A stretch of DNA of 64,000 nt. Origin: Thermoplasmata archaeon. GTDB taxonomy: Archaea > Thermoplasmatota > Thermoplasmata > Lutacidiplasmatales > UBA184. Where the stretch lies: NCBI GenBank assembly GCA_035532555.1, contig DATKQS010000020.1, positions 1 through 64,000 on the forward strand, given 5' to 3'. Below the pieces are notes generated by a model. That model had not been told where the DNA came from. It did not search any database and saw only the letters and a list, made by a program, of their open reading frames with translations. The stretch's first letter is position 1. Every line of letters begins with the position of its first letter. Below, one piece after another: positions 33,671 to 42,445 of the stretch. The position numbers and the translations under genes were made by a program.

Positions 33671-34822
33671 TCAGCCACCGTCGGCGAAGGCGGCCGAGGT
33701 CCACACGCATGCGGGATCCGAGGCGAGGGCGTCACCTGTGGTGGCGTATGCCCGAGCCCGGCTTCCTCCGCAAGCCTGCCGTAAGGAGCAGGCGCCGCAC
33801 GCGCCCGTGAACGCCCTTCGCCGGATCTGTCGCAGGAGCTCGTGGGATCGGTAGATCGAGGGCAGGTCCCCGTCCTTGATGTTTCCCAGCGCGTAGGGGA
33901 GGAGCCCTCCGGGGTACACGGTCCCGTCGTTGGCTACAAAGAGGATCCCGTCCCCGTCGAGGGTGCCTACCGGCGCGAGTCCCGATGGCATGCTCGGTGC
34001 TCCTTCCAACGCGATGAGGTCCGAGCGGAGGGTGCGGTACAGCGGGTCGTCCCAATACTCACCCCGTTCCTCCCGCATCCGAAGGACACGTCGCAGGAAT
34101 GGGGCCTCCACGGTGCGGACCGTGATCCCATACCGGGAGGCGTCGTACAGGAAGTTCGCGACACTCTCGCACCCGGCGGGCGGCAGGTCGTGGGTATCTC
34201 CCTCCGCCCCCCGGCCGACCTTGATGAGGAAGAAGAGCTCCCACGCGCGGACATCGAGCTGCCGAAGGATATGGAAGATTTCCGGGAGCTCTCCGACGGT
34301 CTCGGCCATCACGGTGGTGTTGATCTGTACGCGGAGTCCGAGGTCCCGGGCCTCCCCGGCCGCTTGCAACGTGCGCTCGAAGGTCCCGTTCTGTCGACGG
34401 ATTGCGTCGTGGGTCTCAGGACGGGAGCCGTCCAGACTGAGGGAGAGCGCGGATGCGCCCGCGTCGGCCAGCCGCGAGAGCGTGTCGCGGGTGAGTCCCT
34501 GCGAGACCGCGGGCGACACGCCGAAGCGCAGGCCGAGGTCCCGAGCGTACGAGAGGAGATCGAACAGATCCTGCCGTCGCAGGGGATCGCCTCCGGTGAA
34601 GATCACCGTGGGGGGGTGCTCGCCAAAGGATGCTACTTGGTCGAGGAGACGGCGTCCCTCGGCGGGGGATAGTTCGCCGGGCAGGGGATCCGGGATCGCG
34701 GAGGCCCGGCAGTGGACGCAGGACAAGGGGCAGGCCCGTGTCATCTCCCAAAAGAGGAGGAGGGGTGCCTGGGAGTAATCTCGGGGGTGGTGTCCCTGCG
34801 GACCTCCGGGATGGGGGGTCAT
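33671..34822 (-). CDS. Radical SAM/SPASM protein, AhbD/NirJ-like heme-pathway enzyme
   Basis: The start at 34822 (ATG overlapping the upstream stop as ATGA) gives 383 residues. 'MTRACPLSCVHCRA' is the C-x3-C-x2-C site for the radical SAM cluster, with 'IFTGGDPLRR' for SAM binding. The C-terminal 'CGACSLRQACGGSRARAY' matches a SPASM/twitch auxiliary cluster. The 'ACPLSCVHCRA' context is shared by AhbC, AhbD and NirJ. Coupled to ferrochelatase and a PPO-type oxidase, the likely role is decarboxylation of coproheme to heme (AhbD role). That substrate is inference from context. Confidence 0.75.
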   Translation of the reverse strand: MTPHPGGPQGHHPRDYSQAPLLLFWEMTRACPLSCVHCRASAIPDPLPGELSPAEGRRLLDQVASFGEHPPTVIFTGGDPLRRQDLFDLLSYARDLGLRFGVSPAVSQGLTRDTLSRLADAGASALSLSLDGSRPETHDAIRRQNGTFERTLQAAGEARDLGLRVQINTTVMAETVGELPEIFHILRQLDVRAWELFFLIKVGRGAEGDTHDLPPAGCESVANFLYDASRYGITVRTVEAPFLRRVLRMREERGEYWDDPLYRTLRSDLIALEGAPSMPSGLAPVGTLDGDGILFVANDGTVYPGGLLPYALGNIKDGDLPSIYRSHELLRQIRRRAFTGACGACSLRQACGGSRARAYATTGDALASDPACVWTSAAFADGG

Positions 34823-36252
34823 GCGGTTGCCTCCATGGGCGCGATCGCCTCCGTGACCGCGGATAGGAAGGAGGTCACGCCTCGTGCGGCCCGGTCCGCA
34901 TCCTCGATGCAATCGGGGACGCCGATGCCGCGATACGCGCTGCCCGCCAGGAAGAGGCCCGGCACGTTGGTTCGCGCGGACTCGATGGCAGCCACTCGCT
35001 CCATGTGATCGACGTCGTACTGGGGATGGGCGTTCTGCCATCGGTGGACCCGGGCGAACTCCGGAGGTCCACGAAGGCTCAGGAGAGGCGTCAGTTCCTG
35101 AACGGCCAGGTCCGCGAGCGCGTCATCGGGTCGATCCAGTACGGAGGCTTCTCGTACCCCGCCGTAGAACGCCCGCAGCAGGACGTGCCCGGAGGGAGCC
35201 CGTCCCTCGAACTTGGAGGAGACCCATGTGCAGGCCTTGAGGTGGACACCTTCCGTGCGCGGCACGAGGAGGCCGGACCCGTCCAGTGGCCGACAGGCAT
35301 CCGCGGAAAAGGCGAGTGCGATCACCGCCGAGGAGGCGTACGGGATGGCGAGGAGTGCGTCCGCCAGCTTCGGTTCGAGCCCCGCGAGGAGCCGTGCGGA
35401 AACGGGAGCGGGAGTGGCCAGGAGGACGGCCTCCGAGCGGAGAGCGCTCCCGTCGTCGAGGGGGATCTCGAAGCCCCCCTGCCTCCCCCGCTCGACGGCG
35501 AGGGCCTGGGTGACGGGTCTCCACTCCACATCGGGGGTCTGTGCCACGAGGGCATCCACGAGCTCTGTCATCCCGTTGGGGAAGGTGGCGAACGGCCCCG
35601 GGAGGGTGGGATCTCGGGCGGGTCGTGACCGTGCCGCCGCCTGAAGACCACGGAAGACGCTGCCATGCTCCCGCTCGTAGGCGAGGAACTGAGGCAGTAG
35701 GCTCGACATGCTCAGCCGCTCCGGGTCCCCGGCGTGGATACCGGCCACGAGAGGATCGGCGATCCGCTCCAGAGCCTCTCGTCCCAATCGCCGACGGACG
35801 AAAGAAGCGAGGCTCTCATCTCCGCGCTCCCTTCGTGCCGGAACGAGCGGCTCGACCGCGAGGCGGACCTTCCCTCGCATGGAGAGGAGGGAACTTCGCA
35901 CCATGGGGCCGAGCCGGGGCGTGGTCAGCAGTGCGAGTCCCTCCGGGAGGGGCACGAGACGGCCGCGACGCGCCACGTAGACCCGGCGGTGAGCGGGGCC
36001 CTGGAGTCGCCCCCGCAGGCCCAGCGTGCCGGAGAGCTCGACCGCCGCCGTCTTCAGGGTGAAGAAGGAGTCGACACCGCTCTCGATGAGATAGCCCTCG
36101 TGCCGCTCCGTCCCGATGGACCCACCGAGGCGGCTCCTCCGCTCCACGAGGGTGATCGCGAGGTCGTCCGAAGAGGGAACCGTCCGTCGCAACCGGTAGG
36201 CGGCCGCAAGGCCGGTCACGCCGCCACCGAGGATCACGACGTGCCGCGTCAC
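34819..36252 (-). CDS. Protoporphyrinogen/coproporphyrinogen oxidase (HemG/CgoX type)
   Basis: GTG at 36252 overlaps the ferrochelatase stop (GTGA); the frame is open further upstream but that part is antisense-like. The 477-residue FAD protein begins 'VTRHVVILGGGVTGLAAAY' (dinucleotide fold), then 'LVERRSRLGGSIGTE'. Later come 'ESGVDSFFTLKTAAVEL' and 'LRAFYGGVREASVL', and near the end 'GLFLAGSAYRGIGVPDCI'. These are hallmarks of the oxygen-dependent HemY/PPO family. The enzyme removes six electrons from a porphyrinogen; use of copro- or protoporphyrinogen cannot be read from motifs alone. Confidence 0.85.
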   Translation of the reverse strand: MTRHVVILGGGVTGLAAAYRLRRTVPSSDDLAITLVERRSRLGGSIGTERHEGYLIESGVDSFFTLKTAAVELSGTLGLRGRLQGPAHRRVYVARRGRLVPLPEGLALLTTPRLGPMVRSSLLSMRGKVRLAVEPLVPARRERGDESLASFVRRRLGREALERIADPLVAGIHAGDPERLSMSSLLPQFLAYEREHGSVFRGLQAAARSRPARDPTLPGPFATFPNGMTELVDALVAQTPDVEWRPVTQALAVERGRQGGFEIPLDDGSALRSEAVLLATPAPVSARLLAGLEPKLADALLAIPYASSAVIALAFSADACRPLDGSGLLVPRTEGVHLKACTWVSSKFEGRAPSGHVLLRAFYGGVREASVLDRPDDALADLAVQELTPLLSLRGPPEFARVHRWQNAHPQYDVDHMERVAAIESARTNVPGLFLAGSAYRGIGVPDCIEDADRAARGVTSFLSAVTEAIAPMEATA

Positions 36253-37145
36253 GAGGTCAGCCTTGGGCGCACGGCCGCGGCCATGGCCTCGATGAACTTC
36301 GGGTCGGCGTTCAGCGACGGCGTACGCTCCAGCCGCACCCCGAGGCGCTCCGCCCGCTCCTTCGCCTCTACGTCGATGTCGTACAGGATCTCGAGGTGGT
36401 CCGAGACGAAGCCGAACGGCACGATGAGGATCGCCTTCTCGCCCTCCCTTCCGAGGTCCTCGATGACCTCCTCGAAAGGTGGGCCGAGCCAGGGATCGGC
36501 GGTGCGGCCGGCGCTCTGGTAGGCCAAACGGGAGCGGATCGGCGGGAGTCGGGCCCGGATGGCTTCCATGGTCTCGAGGAGTTCCTTCTCGTAGGGATCC
36601 CCCTCCGCGAGGATCTTCCGGGGGAGGCTGTGCGCCGTGAACAGGACGTACGGATCGGGGAAGCCGTCCTGTGCGAGCGACGCGAGGCTCGCGGCGGCCC
36701 TCTCGGCGAACACGTCGGCGAGGGCGGGGACGTCGTTCCACGAGTCGACGTAGGCCACATCGAGGGAGAGCCCTTGCGTACGGACGGCCTCCTTCACCGC
36801 GTCGAAGTAGGCCCCCACGCTCATCCGTGCGTAGTAGGGCGTGAGACAGAGGGCAACGACCTTGCGAAGACCGTCCCGAGCGATCGCCGCGACGGTCTCA
36901 CGGATGTACGGGTGCCAATGGCGCATTCCCACGTAGGCCCGGACGTGGTAGCCCTCCGAGGCCAGTTTCGCTTCGAGCCCTGTCGCCTGACGCGTCGTGA
37001 TCTCTCGGAGAGGAGACTTGCCTCCGATCCGGCGGTACCGTTCACGGAACTCCGCCACCAGCTCGGGAGGCGTAGGCCGGCCGTGGCGGACCTCGCTCAG
37101 ATACGCTCCGACATCTTCGAGGGAATCCGGCCCACCGACGGCCAT
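36249..37145 (-). CDS. hemH: Ferrochelatase
   Basis: The 298-residue frame begins at 'MAVGGPDSLEDVGAYLSEV'. Family motifs are 'YVGMRHWHPYI', 'VLFTAHSLPRKI' with the catalytic His and 'IVPFGFVSDHLEILYDID' with the conserved Glu. The protein inserts Fe(II) into proto- or coproporphyrin. The annotated ATG cuts the first strand short; in-frame upstream codons read 'SAILAM', which fits the family's usual start, so a non-ATG start (ATT or CTG) may be used. No ATG, GTG or TTG precedes it before a stop. GGAGGAGGG lies upstream. It heads the heme operon. Confidence 0.85.
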   Translation of the reverse strand: MAVGGPDSLEDVGAYLSEVRHGRPTPPELVAEFRERYRRIGGKSPLREITTRQATGLEAKLASEGYHVRAYVGMRHWHPYIRETVAAIARDGLRKVVALCLTPYYARMSVGAYFDAVKEAVRTQGLSLDVAYVDSWNDVPALADVFAERAAASLASLAQDGFPDPYVLFTAHSLPRKILAEGDPYEKELLETMEAIRARLPPIRSRLAYQSAGRTADPWLGPPFEEVIEDLGREGEKAILIVPFGFVSDHLEILYDIDVEAKERAERLGVRLERTPSLNADPKFIEAMAAAVRPRLTS

Positions 37146-37442
37146 CGCCAGAATGGCGCTCGTCTCCGTCTGCGTATCGGCCCTCTTCCCTCCTCCGGAT
37201 CACGGTGGACGGACCGGAGGAGGCTCGAGCCATGCGCCCGTCTTTCATAACTTGAGGCTCCGTTTTCGGCGTCGAGGATCGGCGATTTCCCATAGGACCG
37301 AAGGGAGCGGACCCGCGGGTAGGGAGTGGTCCCCGACAGGCGGCCCGACCCTAAGCCCCCATCGACAGCGCTCCGAGGTATTCTGTCGGGCTCGACGGTG
37401 GGCGTCCACGCCCGAGCACCCTGTGGCCACGATGCCGGAAAC

Positions 37443-39101
37443 CTAGGCGTCGGTGCCCACCGCCGGAGCTCGGTCGATGCCGATTACCTCGTCGACCTCC
37501 TCGGGCGTGGGGAGATCGTAGCGCTTTCCTTCGAGATACCTTCGGGCATACAGCGCGGCGACGCGACCCATGCGCGGCGAGGGGAGCGAGTTCGATACCC
37601 GAAGCAGCTCGACCACGGCGATCGCGTGACCGAGGTCGTTCAAGACGTCCTTCCCGAAGAACTGCGCTTCCGCCTCCGAATAGGAGGCGAGGGTGTTCAG
37701 GGCCTCCTCGATCCGCGCACGTGCGAGTGCGAACGTCGCGGGACCCGTGCGGATCTCCGCTCCGATCCGCTCGATCTCCTGGAGCAGAGTCCGGTCCGCA
37801 CGCTTCTTCGCGATCACTTCCAACAGGTCGAGCGCTTGGATGTTGCTGGGGCCCTCCCAGATCGGGGTGATCAACGCCTCTCGGTGCCAGCGCTCGATCG
37901 GGAACTCCCGCAGGAAGCCGAGGCCGCCATGGAGCTCCATGGCGACCTTCGTGACGTAGGCGGACATGTCCGCGGTCACGTTCTTCGTGATGTGCGTAAG
38001 GAGCCGGGCGTAGTGATACCTCGGTCCGTAGGGGGGAGTGTCCGTCCAGGATGTCTGAAACCCCTCGACCGCCAGGAACGCTAGGACCAGGGCGCCCTCG
38101 ATGGCGACCTCGAGGTCCAAGAGATCGCGTCGGATGAGCGGGTGATCGATCAGACGACGCCCGAAGGCGGTTCGAGTCTGGGTATAGTAGTACGCCTCGA
38201 GGTACGCCTTCCGAGCGATACCGAGCGCGGCCATCGAGTTCGCGAGCCGAGAGACCATCAGGTTCTCCAGCGTGTAGTAGATCCCCTGCTCAACGTCTCC
38301 GAGCAGCATGGCTTGCGCGCCATGGAACTCGACCTCGCCCGTCGGTACCCCGACGGTGCCGCTCTTCTTCTTCAGGCGGCGGACCAGGAAGTTGCGCTTC
38401 CCATCGCGGTCGTGCTCCGGGACCAAGAAGAGCCCGAGACCCTTCGCTCCTCGGTCGTCCGGCCCGACCCGCGCGGTCACGAGCGCCAGGTGGGCCAGCC
38501 CCGCATTGCTGGCGAAGTACTTCGTATCCCCATCGATCGTCCATCGTCCCTCGTGCAGGTCGGCCCGCACTCGGTTGGCACCGAGATCGCTGCCTCCCTG
38601 GATCTCGGTGAACCACGTGGCGCCATACCGGATCGGGTCCTCCTCGCCGATGAGGCTCGGGAGGAGCGCCCGGGCCGAGGCATCTCCGTACTTATGAATC
38701 GCATACGCCGTTTGATTGGTGACCGTGAGGATGCAACCGATCCCGGGATCGGCGATGAGATAGAGGGACGCGAAATGCTCGAACCAATCCCCGCGGCGGT
38801 ACGGTCCCCGGTTCACGGCCCCTTCCTTGAGGAGCCACTCGAGCGCGCGCATTTCGGAGGGCGCCATCCAGGCGCGGTCGACGCGTTCCCCGTCCACGCT
38901 CCACATGATGTGTTCGGGGTGCCCGAACTTGTCGACGTAATCCGCGACCTCGTACAGATCCTTGCCGGTGAATTCCCCTAGTCGCGCCAGATCGGGAACC
39001 GTACCCAAGTGAAACCGCAGGACGGCTTGGAACGGGAGGTCCAGGGTGAAGTGGTTTCGGCCGTAGGCGTGAGAGAGATGGCGATAGGGAGAGTCCGACA
39101 C
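37443..39101 (-). CDS. Acyl-CoA dehydrogenase, long (AidB-like) type
   Basis: The 552-residue length is that of the larger acyl-CoA dehydrogenase subfamily with an extra C-terminal helical domain. Seen are 'GATWFTEIQGGSDLGAN' (substrate/FAD loop), 'YFASNAGLAHLALVTAR' (middle beta domain), 'RTAFGRRLIDHPLIRRDLL' (helical domain, FAD) and 'ELHGGLGFLREFPIERWHRE' with 'LITPIWEGPSNIQALDLLE' near the active site. It oxidises acyl-CoA or a related thioester and needs ETF as electron acceptor; none is encoded nearby. It appears monocistronic. Confidence 0.85.
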   Translation of the reverse strand: MSDSPYRHLSHAYGRNHFTLDLPFQAVLRFHLGTVPDLARLGEFTGKDLYEVADYVDKFGHPEHIMWSVDGERVDRAWMAPSEMRALEWLLKEGAVNRGPYRRGDWFEHFASLYLIADPGIGCILTVTNQTAYAIHKYGDASARALLPSLIGEEDPIRYGATWFTEIQGGSDLGANRVRADLHEGRWTIDGDTKYFASNAGLAHLALVTARVGPDDRGAKGLGLFLVPEHDRDGKRNFLVRRLKKKSGTVGVPTGEVEFHGAQAMLLGDVEQGIYYTLENLMVSRLANSMAALGIARKAYLEAYYYTQTRTAFGRRLIDHPLIRRDLLDLEVAIEGALVLAFLAVEGFQTSWTDTPPYGPRYHYARLLTHITKNVTADMSAYVTKVAMELHGGLGFLREFPIERWHREALITPIWEGPSNIQALDLLEVIAKKRADRTLLQEIERIGAEIRTGPATFALARARIEEALNTLASYSEAEAQFFGKDVLNDLGHAIAVVELLRVSNSLPSPRMGRVAALYARRYLEGKRYDLPTPEEVDEVIGIDRAPAVGTDA

Positions 39102-39268
39102 GGCCTCCCATGGCTTCGGTCTAGTTAACGAGGGTCGGGAAACGCATCGTGGGTCGGTCGTCCGATGCCGGACCCGTACGATCGCGAGTCGCCACGTTGC
39201 ATTGTACGATCGATCGCTCCATACCGGTCGGAGCGGGTGGGTTCAGTGACGGATGGTCGGAAGGCCCG

Positions 39269-39430
39269 TCACCATCGAAGGGCCGAAGCGACCTGCTTTC
39301 GGGCGGCTCTCGTTTGGTGGCCCGGACCACTTCGGGTGTAACTCGTGCACGCGCATGCACGACACGGACCATCCGACGGATGCAGTCGCCTCTGGTGCCG
39401 GCAGCCCGCGGTCTCACACTCCGTCGTCAC
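39269..39430 (-). CDS. Small Cys/His-rich zinc-binding-like protein
   Basis: With a GTG start at 39430 the product is 53 residues. It reads 'TTECETAGCRHQRRLHPSDG' followed by 'PCRACACTSY'. The spacing C-x3-GC-x2-...H...C-x2-C-x-C looks like a compact zinc-binding unit, and the 'C-R-H-x4-HP---GPC--C-C--Y' plan recurs in small archaeal proteins. No partner genes. The short length makes the call tentative, but the Cys/His spacing is unlikely by chance. Confidence 0.5.
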   Translation of the reverse strand: MTTECETAGCRHQRRLHPSDGPCRACACTSYTRSGPGHQTRAARKQVASALRW

Positions 39431-39577
39431 GTAGTCCTCTGGGCAATCTGTGAGTTCGGTGGGGCGGATGTAGCTTCCGCGGCGGTGAAGGGTGGAATCG
39501 GGGCCATGGCACGCGGAGGGAGCCAATCCGCCCGGGGCCCCTCGCGAGGGAGACGACGAGGACCCATCCCCGAACTC

Positions 39578-39850
39578 TTACGGTGCGCTTCGAACCACGC
39601 GAACATTGACATCGTCATGGAATCTTCGGACCTCCAGCGTGGACCCCTGGGCACGGAGGGCGACGAGGAACGGCTCCGCGCCCAGTCCGGGTCCGTCTCT
39701 CCACTTCGCCACGAACAGCCCAGTACCCTGCTGGAACGGGATCGCCAAGCCGCGCGCGACGAGTTGGCGGAACCCATCATCCGACAACGGCTCGAATGGC
39801 GTTGCCAGCATTCTCTTTCTCCGGGGATAGCTCTGCTTCATGGTCTTCAT
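39578..39850 (-). CDS. Small protein co-transcribed with tbp
   Basis: The 90-residue frame starts 3 bp after the tbp stop on the same strand, so it is almost certainly on the tbp message. Starts at 39850, 39841 and 39808 are possible. 'EPLSDDGFRQLVARGLAIPF' and 'TLEVRRFHDDVNVRVVRSAP' suggest a small alpha/beta protein. No family is recognised. Coupling to tbp hints at a role in transcription, but that is inference. Confidence 0.55.
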   Translation of the reverse strand: MKTMKQSYPRRKRMLATPFEPLSDDGFRQLVARGLAIPFQQGTGLFVAKWRDGPGLGAEPFLVALRAQGSTLEVRRFHDDVNVRVVRSAP

Positions 39851-39853
39851 TCT

Positions 39854-40525
39854 TCACTCCGAGGCGAGGATTCCGTTTCGGCTTGGCACGGACCGCACCC
39901 GGGGCCGAGGGGCGGGGCTCCGCGAAGGCGCGGCGAGAATCTCGCTGGGATCACGGCCCGACGCCGGGGTTCGCTCCGGGGACAAGAGGCCTGCCTGCCG
40001 GAGCTCGGTCGTGATGGTCTGCACGGCAAGTTCGACGTCCGACGGTCGACGGGCTCCGGTGCAAACTAGCTTGCCGCTGCCGAAGAGGAGCACCACCACA
40101 CGCGGCGTCGTGAGACGACAGACCAGTCCAGGAAACTGCTCGGGCTCGTACTCCACTCGGTCCAGGCCGAGGGTGACCGCGATCGAATTCAGGTTGACTT
40201 CGCTCCCCAGGTCGGAGGTCGCGACGATGTTCTGGACCTGGATCTTGGGGTGCGGGAGGATCTTCTGGCCGGCCTTACGGATCAGCTCGGAGATCGTGCG
40301 GACGGCGGCATCCACCTGATTCCAGCTCTTCCCTCCCGTGCAAACGACCTTGCCCGAGCGGAAGAGGAGGATCGCCGTTTTCGGTTCCTTGAGCCGGTAG
40401 ATGAGTCCGGGGAACTCCTCCGGATTGTATTCCGCCCCGTCGAGCGCAAGGCCGATCGACTGTAGATCGAGCACGTCGCCGAGCGAAGTCGAGGCCACCA
40501 CGTTCTCGATTCGGATCCTCGTCAT
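39854..40525 (-). CDS. tbp: TATA-binding protein (TBP)
   Basis: The 223-residue protein has two direct TBP repeats. The first runs 'IRIENVVASTSLGDVLDLQS' to 'KTAILLFRSGKVVCTGGKS', the second 'IQVQNIVATSDLGSEVNLNS' to 'RVVVLLFGSGKLVCTGARR'. Each has the 'EFPGL' turn. It recruits RNA polymerase with TFB at TATA boxes. The ~40-residue tail is rich in Pro/Arg/Ser rather than the acidic tail common in archaeal TBPs. Its promoter is unusually AT-rich. This gene is a firm marker of archaeal origin. Confidence 0.96.
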   Translation of the reverse strand: MTRIRIENVVASTSLGDVLDLQSIGLALDGAEYNPEEFPGLIYRLKEPKTAILLFRSGKVVCTGGKSWNQVDAAVRTISELIRKAGQKILPHPKIQVQNIVATSDLGSEVNLNSIAVTLGLDRVEYEPEQFPGLVCRLTTPRVVVLLFGSGKLVCTGARRPSDVELAVQTITTELRQAGLLSPERTPASGRDPSEILAAPSRSPAPRPRVRSVPSRNGILASE

Positions 40526-40565
40526 GATGCGTATATATACTATTTAAAGATATATTTAAAAGGGA
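40526..40565 (-). promoter_or_regulatory. tbp promoter with stacked TATA-like elements
   Basis: On the minus strand TTTTAAATATATC, TTTAAATAG and TATATATA follow one another within about 40 nt ending just before the ATG at 40525. The first is centred near 26 nt upstream. Several possible TBP sites overlap the start, compatible with autoregulation by TBP. Confidence 0.65.
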
Positions 40566-40605
40566 TGGGTCGAGTCCGCCGCGGTACCCCGACGGGTGTC
40601 GACTC

Positions 40606-41727
40606 TCAGACGGGCCCGGCGTGCAATGACCCGCAATACCTCGAGAGAAATGGATCGTTCTGGGTCTGGTTCGTGCACAGGAGCGCCGCGCGCTTTCCCA
40701 GGGCCGGAGCGAAGCTCCATCCGAGCCGGAACCCGCCGTTCGCGATGATCAACCGGCCCTTCCTTCCGACGATCGGTAGGCCGTCCGGAGTGCACGGGCG
40801 GGATCCGTCACCGAAACTGAGGACCCGATCGACGGGTAGGAGTTCCTTCACCGCGGCGAGGATGCTCGGCGCGTGGGAAAGGCGTGCGGAGAGGTCGAAG
40901 TCCCAGCCGCCCGTTACCTTCAGCTCGTTCTCGAACGGGACCACGGCGATTCCCCGGTCCACGAAGATGGTGGCGACCTCCACCTTCATCGGGCTCTGAA
41001 CGTGCCAGCCGTACCCCTTCACACCCGTGAGAGGGAGACCGAGCTTGCGTGAGGTCACGCCGGTACTGACCACGACCGAGTCGAAGTTCGCCGTTGTCCC
41101 TCCCATTCGGAGGGTCCCGTCCAGTCCCACATGATCCACGCGCTGGCGCACGATCTGGGTCTGGGTCAGTTCGCGGAGCATTCTCTGGACGAACCGTTCG
41201 GTGTGCACCCATCCGACGGACGGGTAGAACAGGCTCCCGGCCCAACCCTCCCCCTCCCGCACCTCCACGGGAACGATCGAGCCCTTCGACGTCGCGACCG
41301 CTCGATCCTCCAGGAAATGGGTCCGGTGGTCGTACCGTTCGAGCAGGCCCTTGAGGGTGTACGCGAAATCGTTGTTCTGGGTAGCCAGCTCCTCGTACCC
41401 AGCGACGGACGTCCGCGCCATCTCGCGGAGGACCTCGTCGGCTCCGGGGATGAGATCTCTCTCCAGCTCGCGAAGGCTCGCGGACAGCCATCTCCCGTCG
41501 ACGCTCCGAAACGTACAGGTTCCGCCACGCCAGAATCTCCAGACCCGACGAAGGAACGCGAAGGTGTTCGTCCGGTAGGCGTTGGCCGGCTCGATGATCC
41601 CGGCCGCATGATCGGAGCGAGCGCCCGGCTTCCCCTCCTCGTAGAGGGTGACCTCCGCGCCTGCCCGCTCGAGATGAAATGCGGCGAAGAGCCCGACGAT
41701 CCCCCCGCCGACGACGGCTACCTTCAT
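40606..41727 (-). CDS. FAD-dependent oxidoreductase, DAO/glycine-oxidase family
   Basis: The start at 41727 gives 'MKVAVVGGGIVGLFAAFHLE', the Rossmann FAD-binding strand, so the longer upstream frame is not used. 373 residues match the DAO family length. Further signs are 'EVTLYEEGKPGARSDHAAGI', 'DSVVVSTGVTSRKLGLPL' and the C-terminal 'PCTPDGLPIVGRKGRLIIAN' then 'GWSFAPALGKRAALL'. The family oxidises amino groups of amino acids or removes electrons from small substrates. It is close to D-amino-acid dehydrogenase (DadA)-like members. Substrate unknown; the gene lies upstream of tbp but tbp has its own promoter. Confidence 0.8.
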   Translation of the reverse strand: MKVAVVGGGIVGLFAAFHLERAGAEVTLYEEGKPGARSDHAAGIIEPANAYRTNTFAFLRRVWRFWRGGTCTFRSVDGRWLSASLRELERDLIPGADEVLREMARTSVAGYEELATQNNDFAYTLKGLLERYDHRTHFLEDRAVATSKGSIVPVEVREGEGWAGSLFYPSVGWVHTERFVQRMLRELTQTQIVRQRVDHVGLDGTLRMGGTTANFDSVVVSTGVTSRKLGLPLTGVKGYGWHVQSPMKVEVATIFVDRGIAVVPFENELKVTGGWDFDLSARLSHAPSILAAVKELLPVDRVLSFGDGSRPCTPDGLPIVGRKGRLIIANGGFRLGWSFAPALGKRAALLCTNQTQNDPFLSRYCGSLHAGPV

Positions 41728-41901
41728 CGACAGACCCGTCGCCTTCCGAAGGAGTTCAACCACCTCACCATTGAAAAGCTCGCCATTCGATCGTGGACCC
41801 TTACGTAGGACCGCGTGTCGGCACCGTGGAACGGGCGTCGGACGAAAGCGCTCCCGCGTTCCCGAGGGCGGGTGGGCTGCTTGGTTCGAGCTCGGCGTAC
41901 T

Positions 41902-41909
41902 TACTATAC
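41902..41909 (+). promoter_or_regulatory. TATA-like box for the small membrane protein
   Basis: TACTATAC lies about 36 nt before the ATG at 41942, predicting a leader of about 10 nt. Confidence 0.45.
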
Positions 41910-41941
41910 CATGGACTTCTGCACGACCCGAAGGTTGTAGC

Positions 41942-42328
41942 ATGGCGCGGGGAAGCTGGGTAGGCGTACTCGCCGCGCTGGGCGGGATTCTCATCGTCGT
42001 GGGAGGGTTCTTGGGGTTCTTTCTCAGTATCCTCCCGAGCGGCTACGCTCCCCAGTACTCGCTGGGGACGTCGGTCGCGGTAGCGATCGTCGCCGTCCTC
42101 CTCGGGGTCGCCATTCTGATCTTCTCGGGCTATACGCGCTACCGGGGAATGGGGCAAGGCATGGCGGGGGCCCTCGCGTTTCTGATCCTCGGGGCAATCA
42201 CGTGGGTGATTGCGGGAGGATGGCTCCTCGTGGTGATCGGCTCGTTCCTGACCATCCTAGCGGGCCTGATCCTCTTGGTCGTGATCCTCAGGCGCGGGCC
42301 TAACGAGCGAAGGTCGGGCCCATCCTGA
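41942..42328 (+). CDS. Small membrane protein, four predicted helices
   Basis: The ATG at 41942 is supported by the TATA-like box upstream, so the longer frame from 41771 is not used. The 128-residue product is very hydrophobic with segments 'VGVLAALGGILIVVGGFLG', 'VAVAIVAVLLGVAILIFSG', 'GALAFLILGAITWVIAGG' and 'LLVVIGSFLTILAGLILLVV'. It ends in a basic tail. No family or function is recognised. Confidence 0.65.
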   Translation: MARGSWVGVLAALGGILIVVGGFLGFFLSILPSGYAPQYSLGTSVAVAIVAVLLGVAILIFSGYTRYRGMGQGMAGALAFLILGAITWVIAGGWLLVVIGSFLTILAGLILLVVILRRGPNERRSGPS

Positions 42329-42445
42329 TATCGCGTGGGACCTCTCGCAGAGTCGTAACTTAGCAGGGAACGGTGCGTGGGGCCGAAACGGCAGGGAGTT
42401 CCCATGCTCGAGGGTCGGGGCCCCGAGCCTAGGATCGGCGCGATC

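Noticed and set aside
34819-36741. 640-codon reading of the oxidase gene
   Set aside because: The upstream 160 codons overlap hemH out of frame and are Arg-rich. The real start is the GTG at 36252 overlapping the hemH stop.
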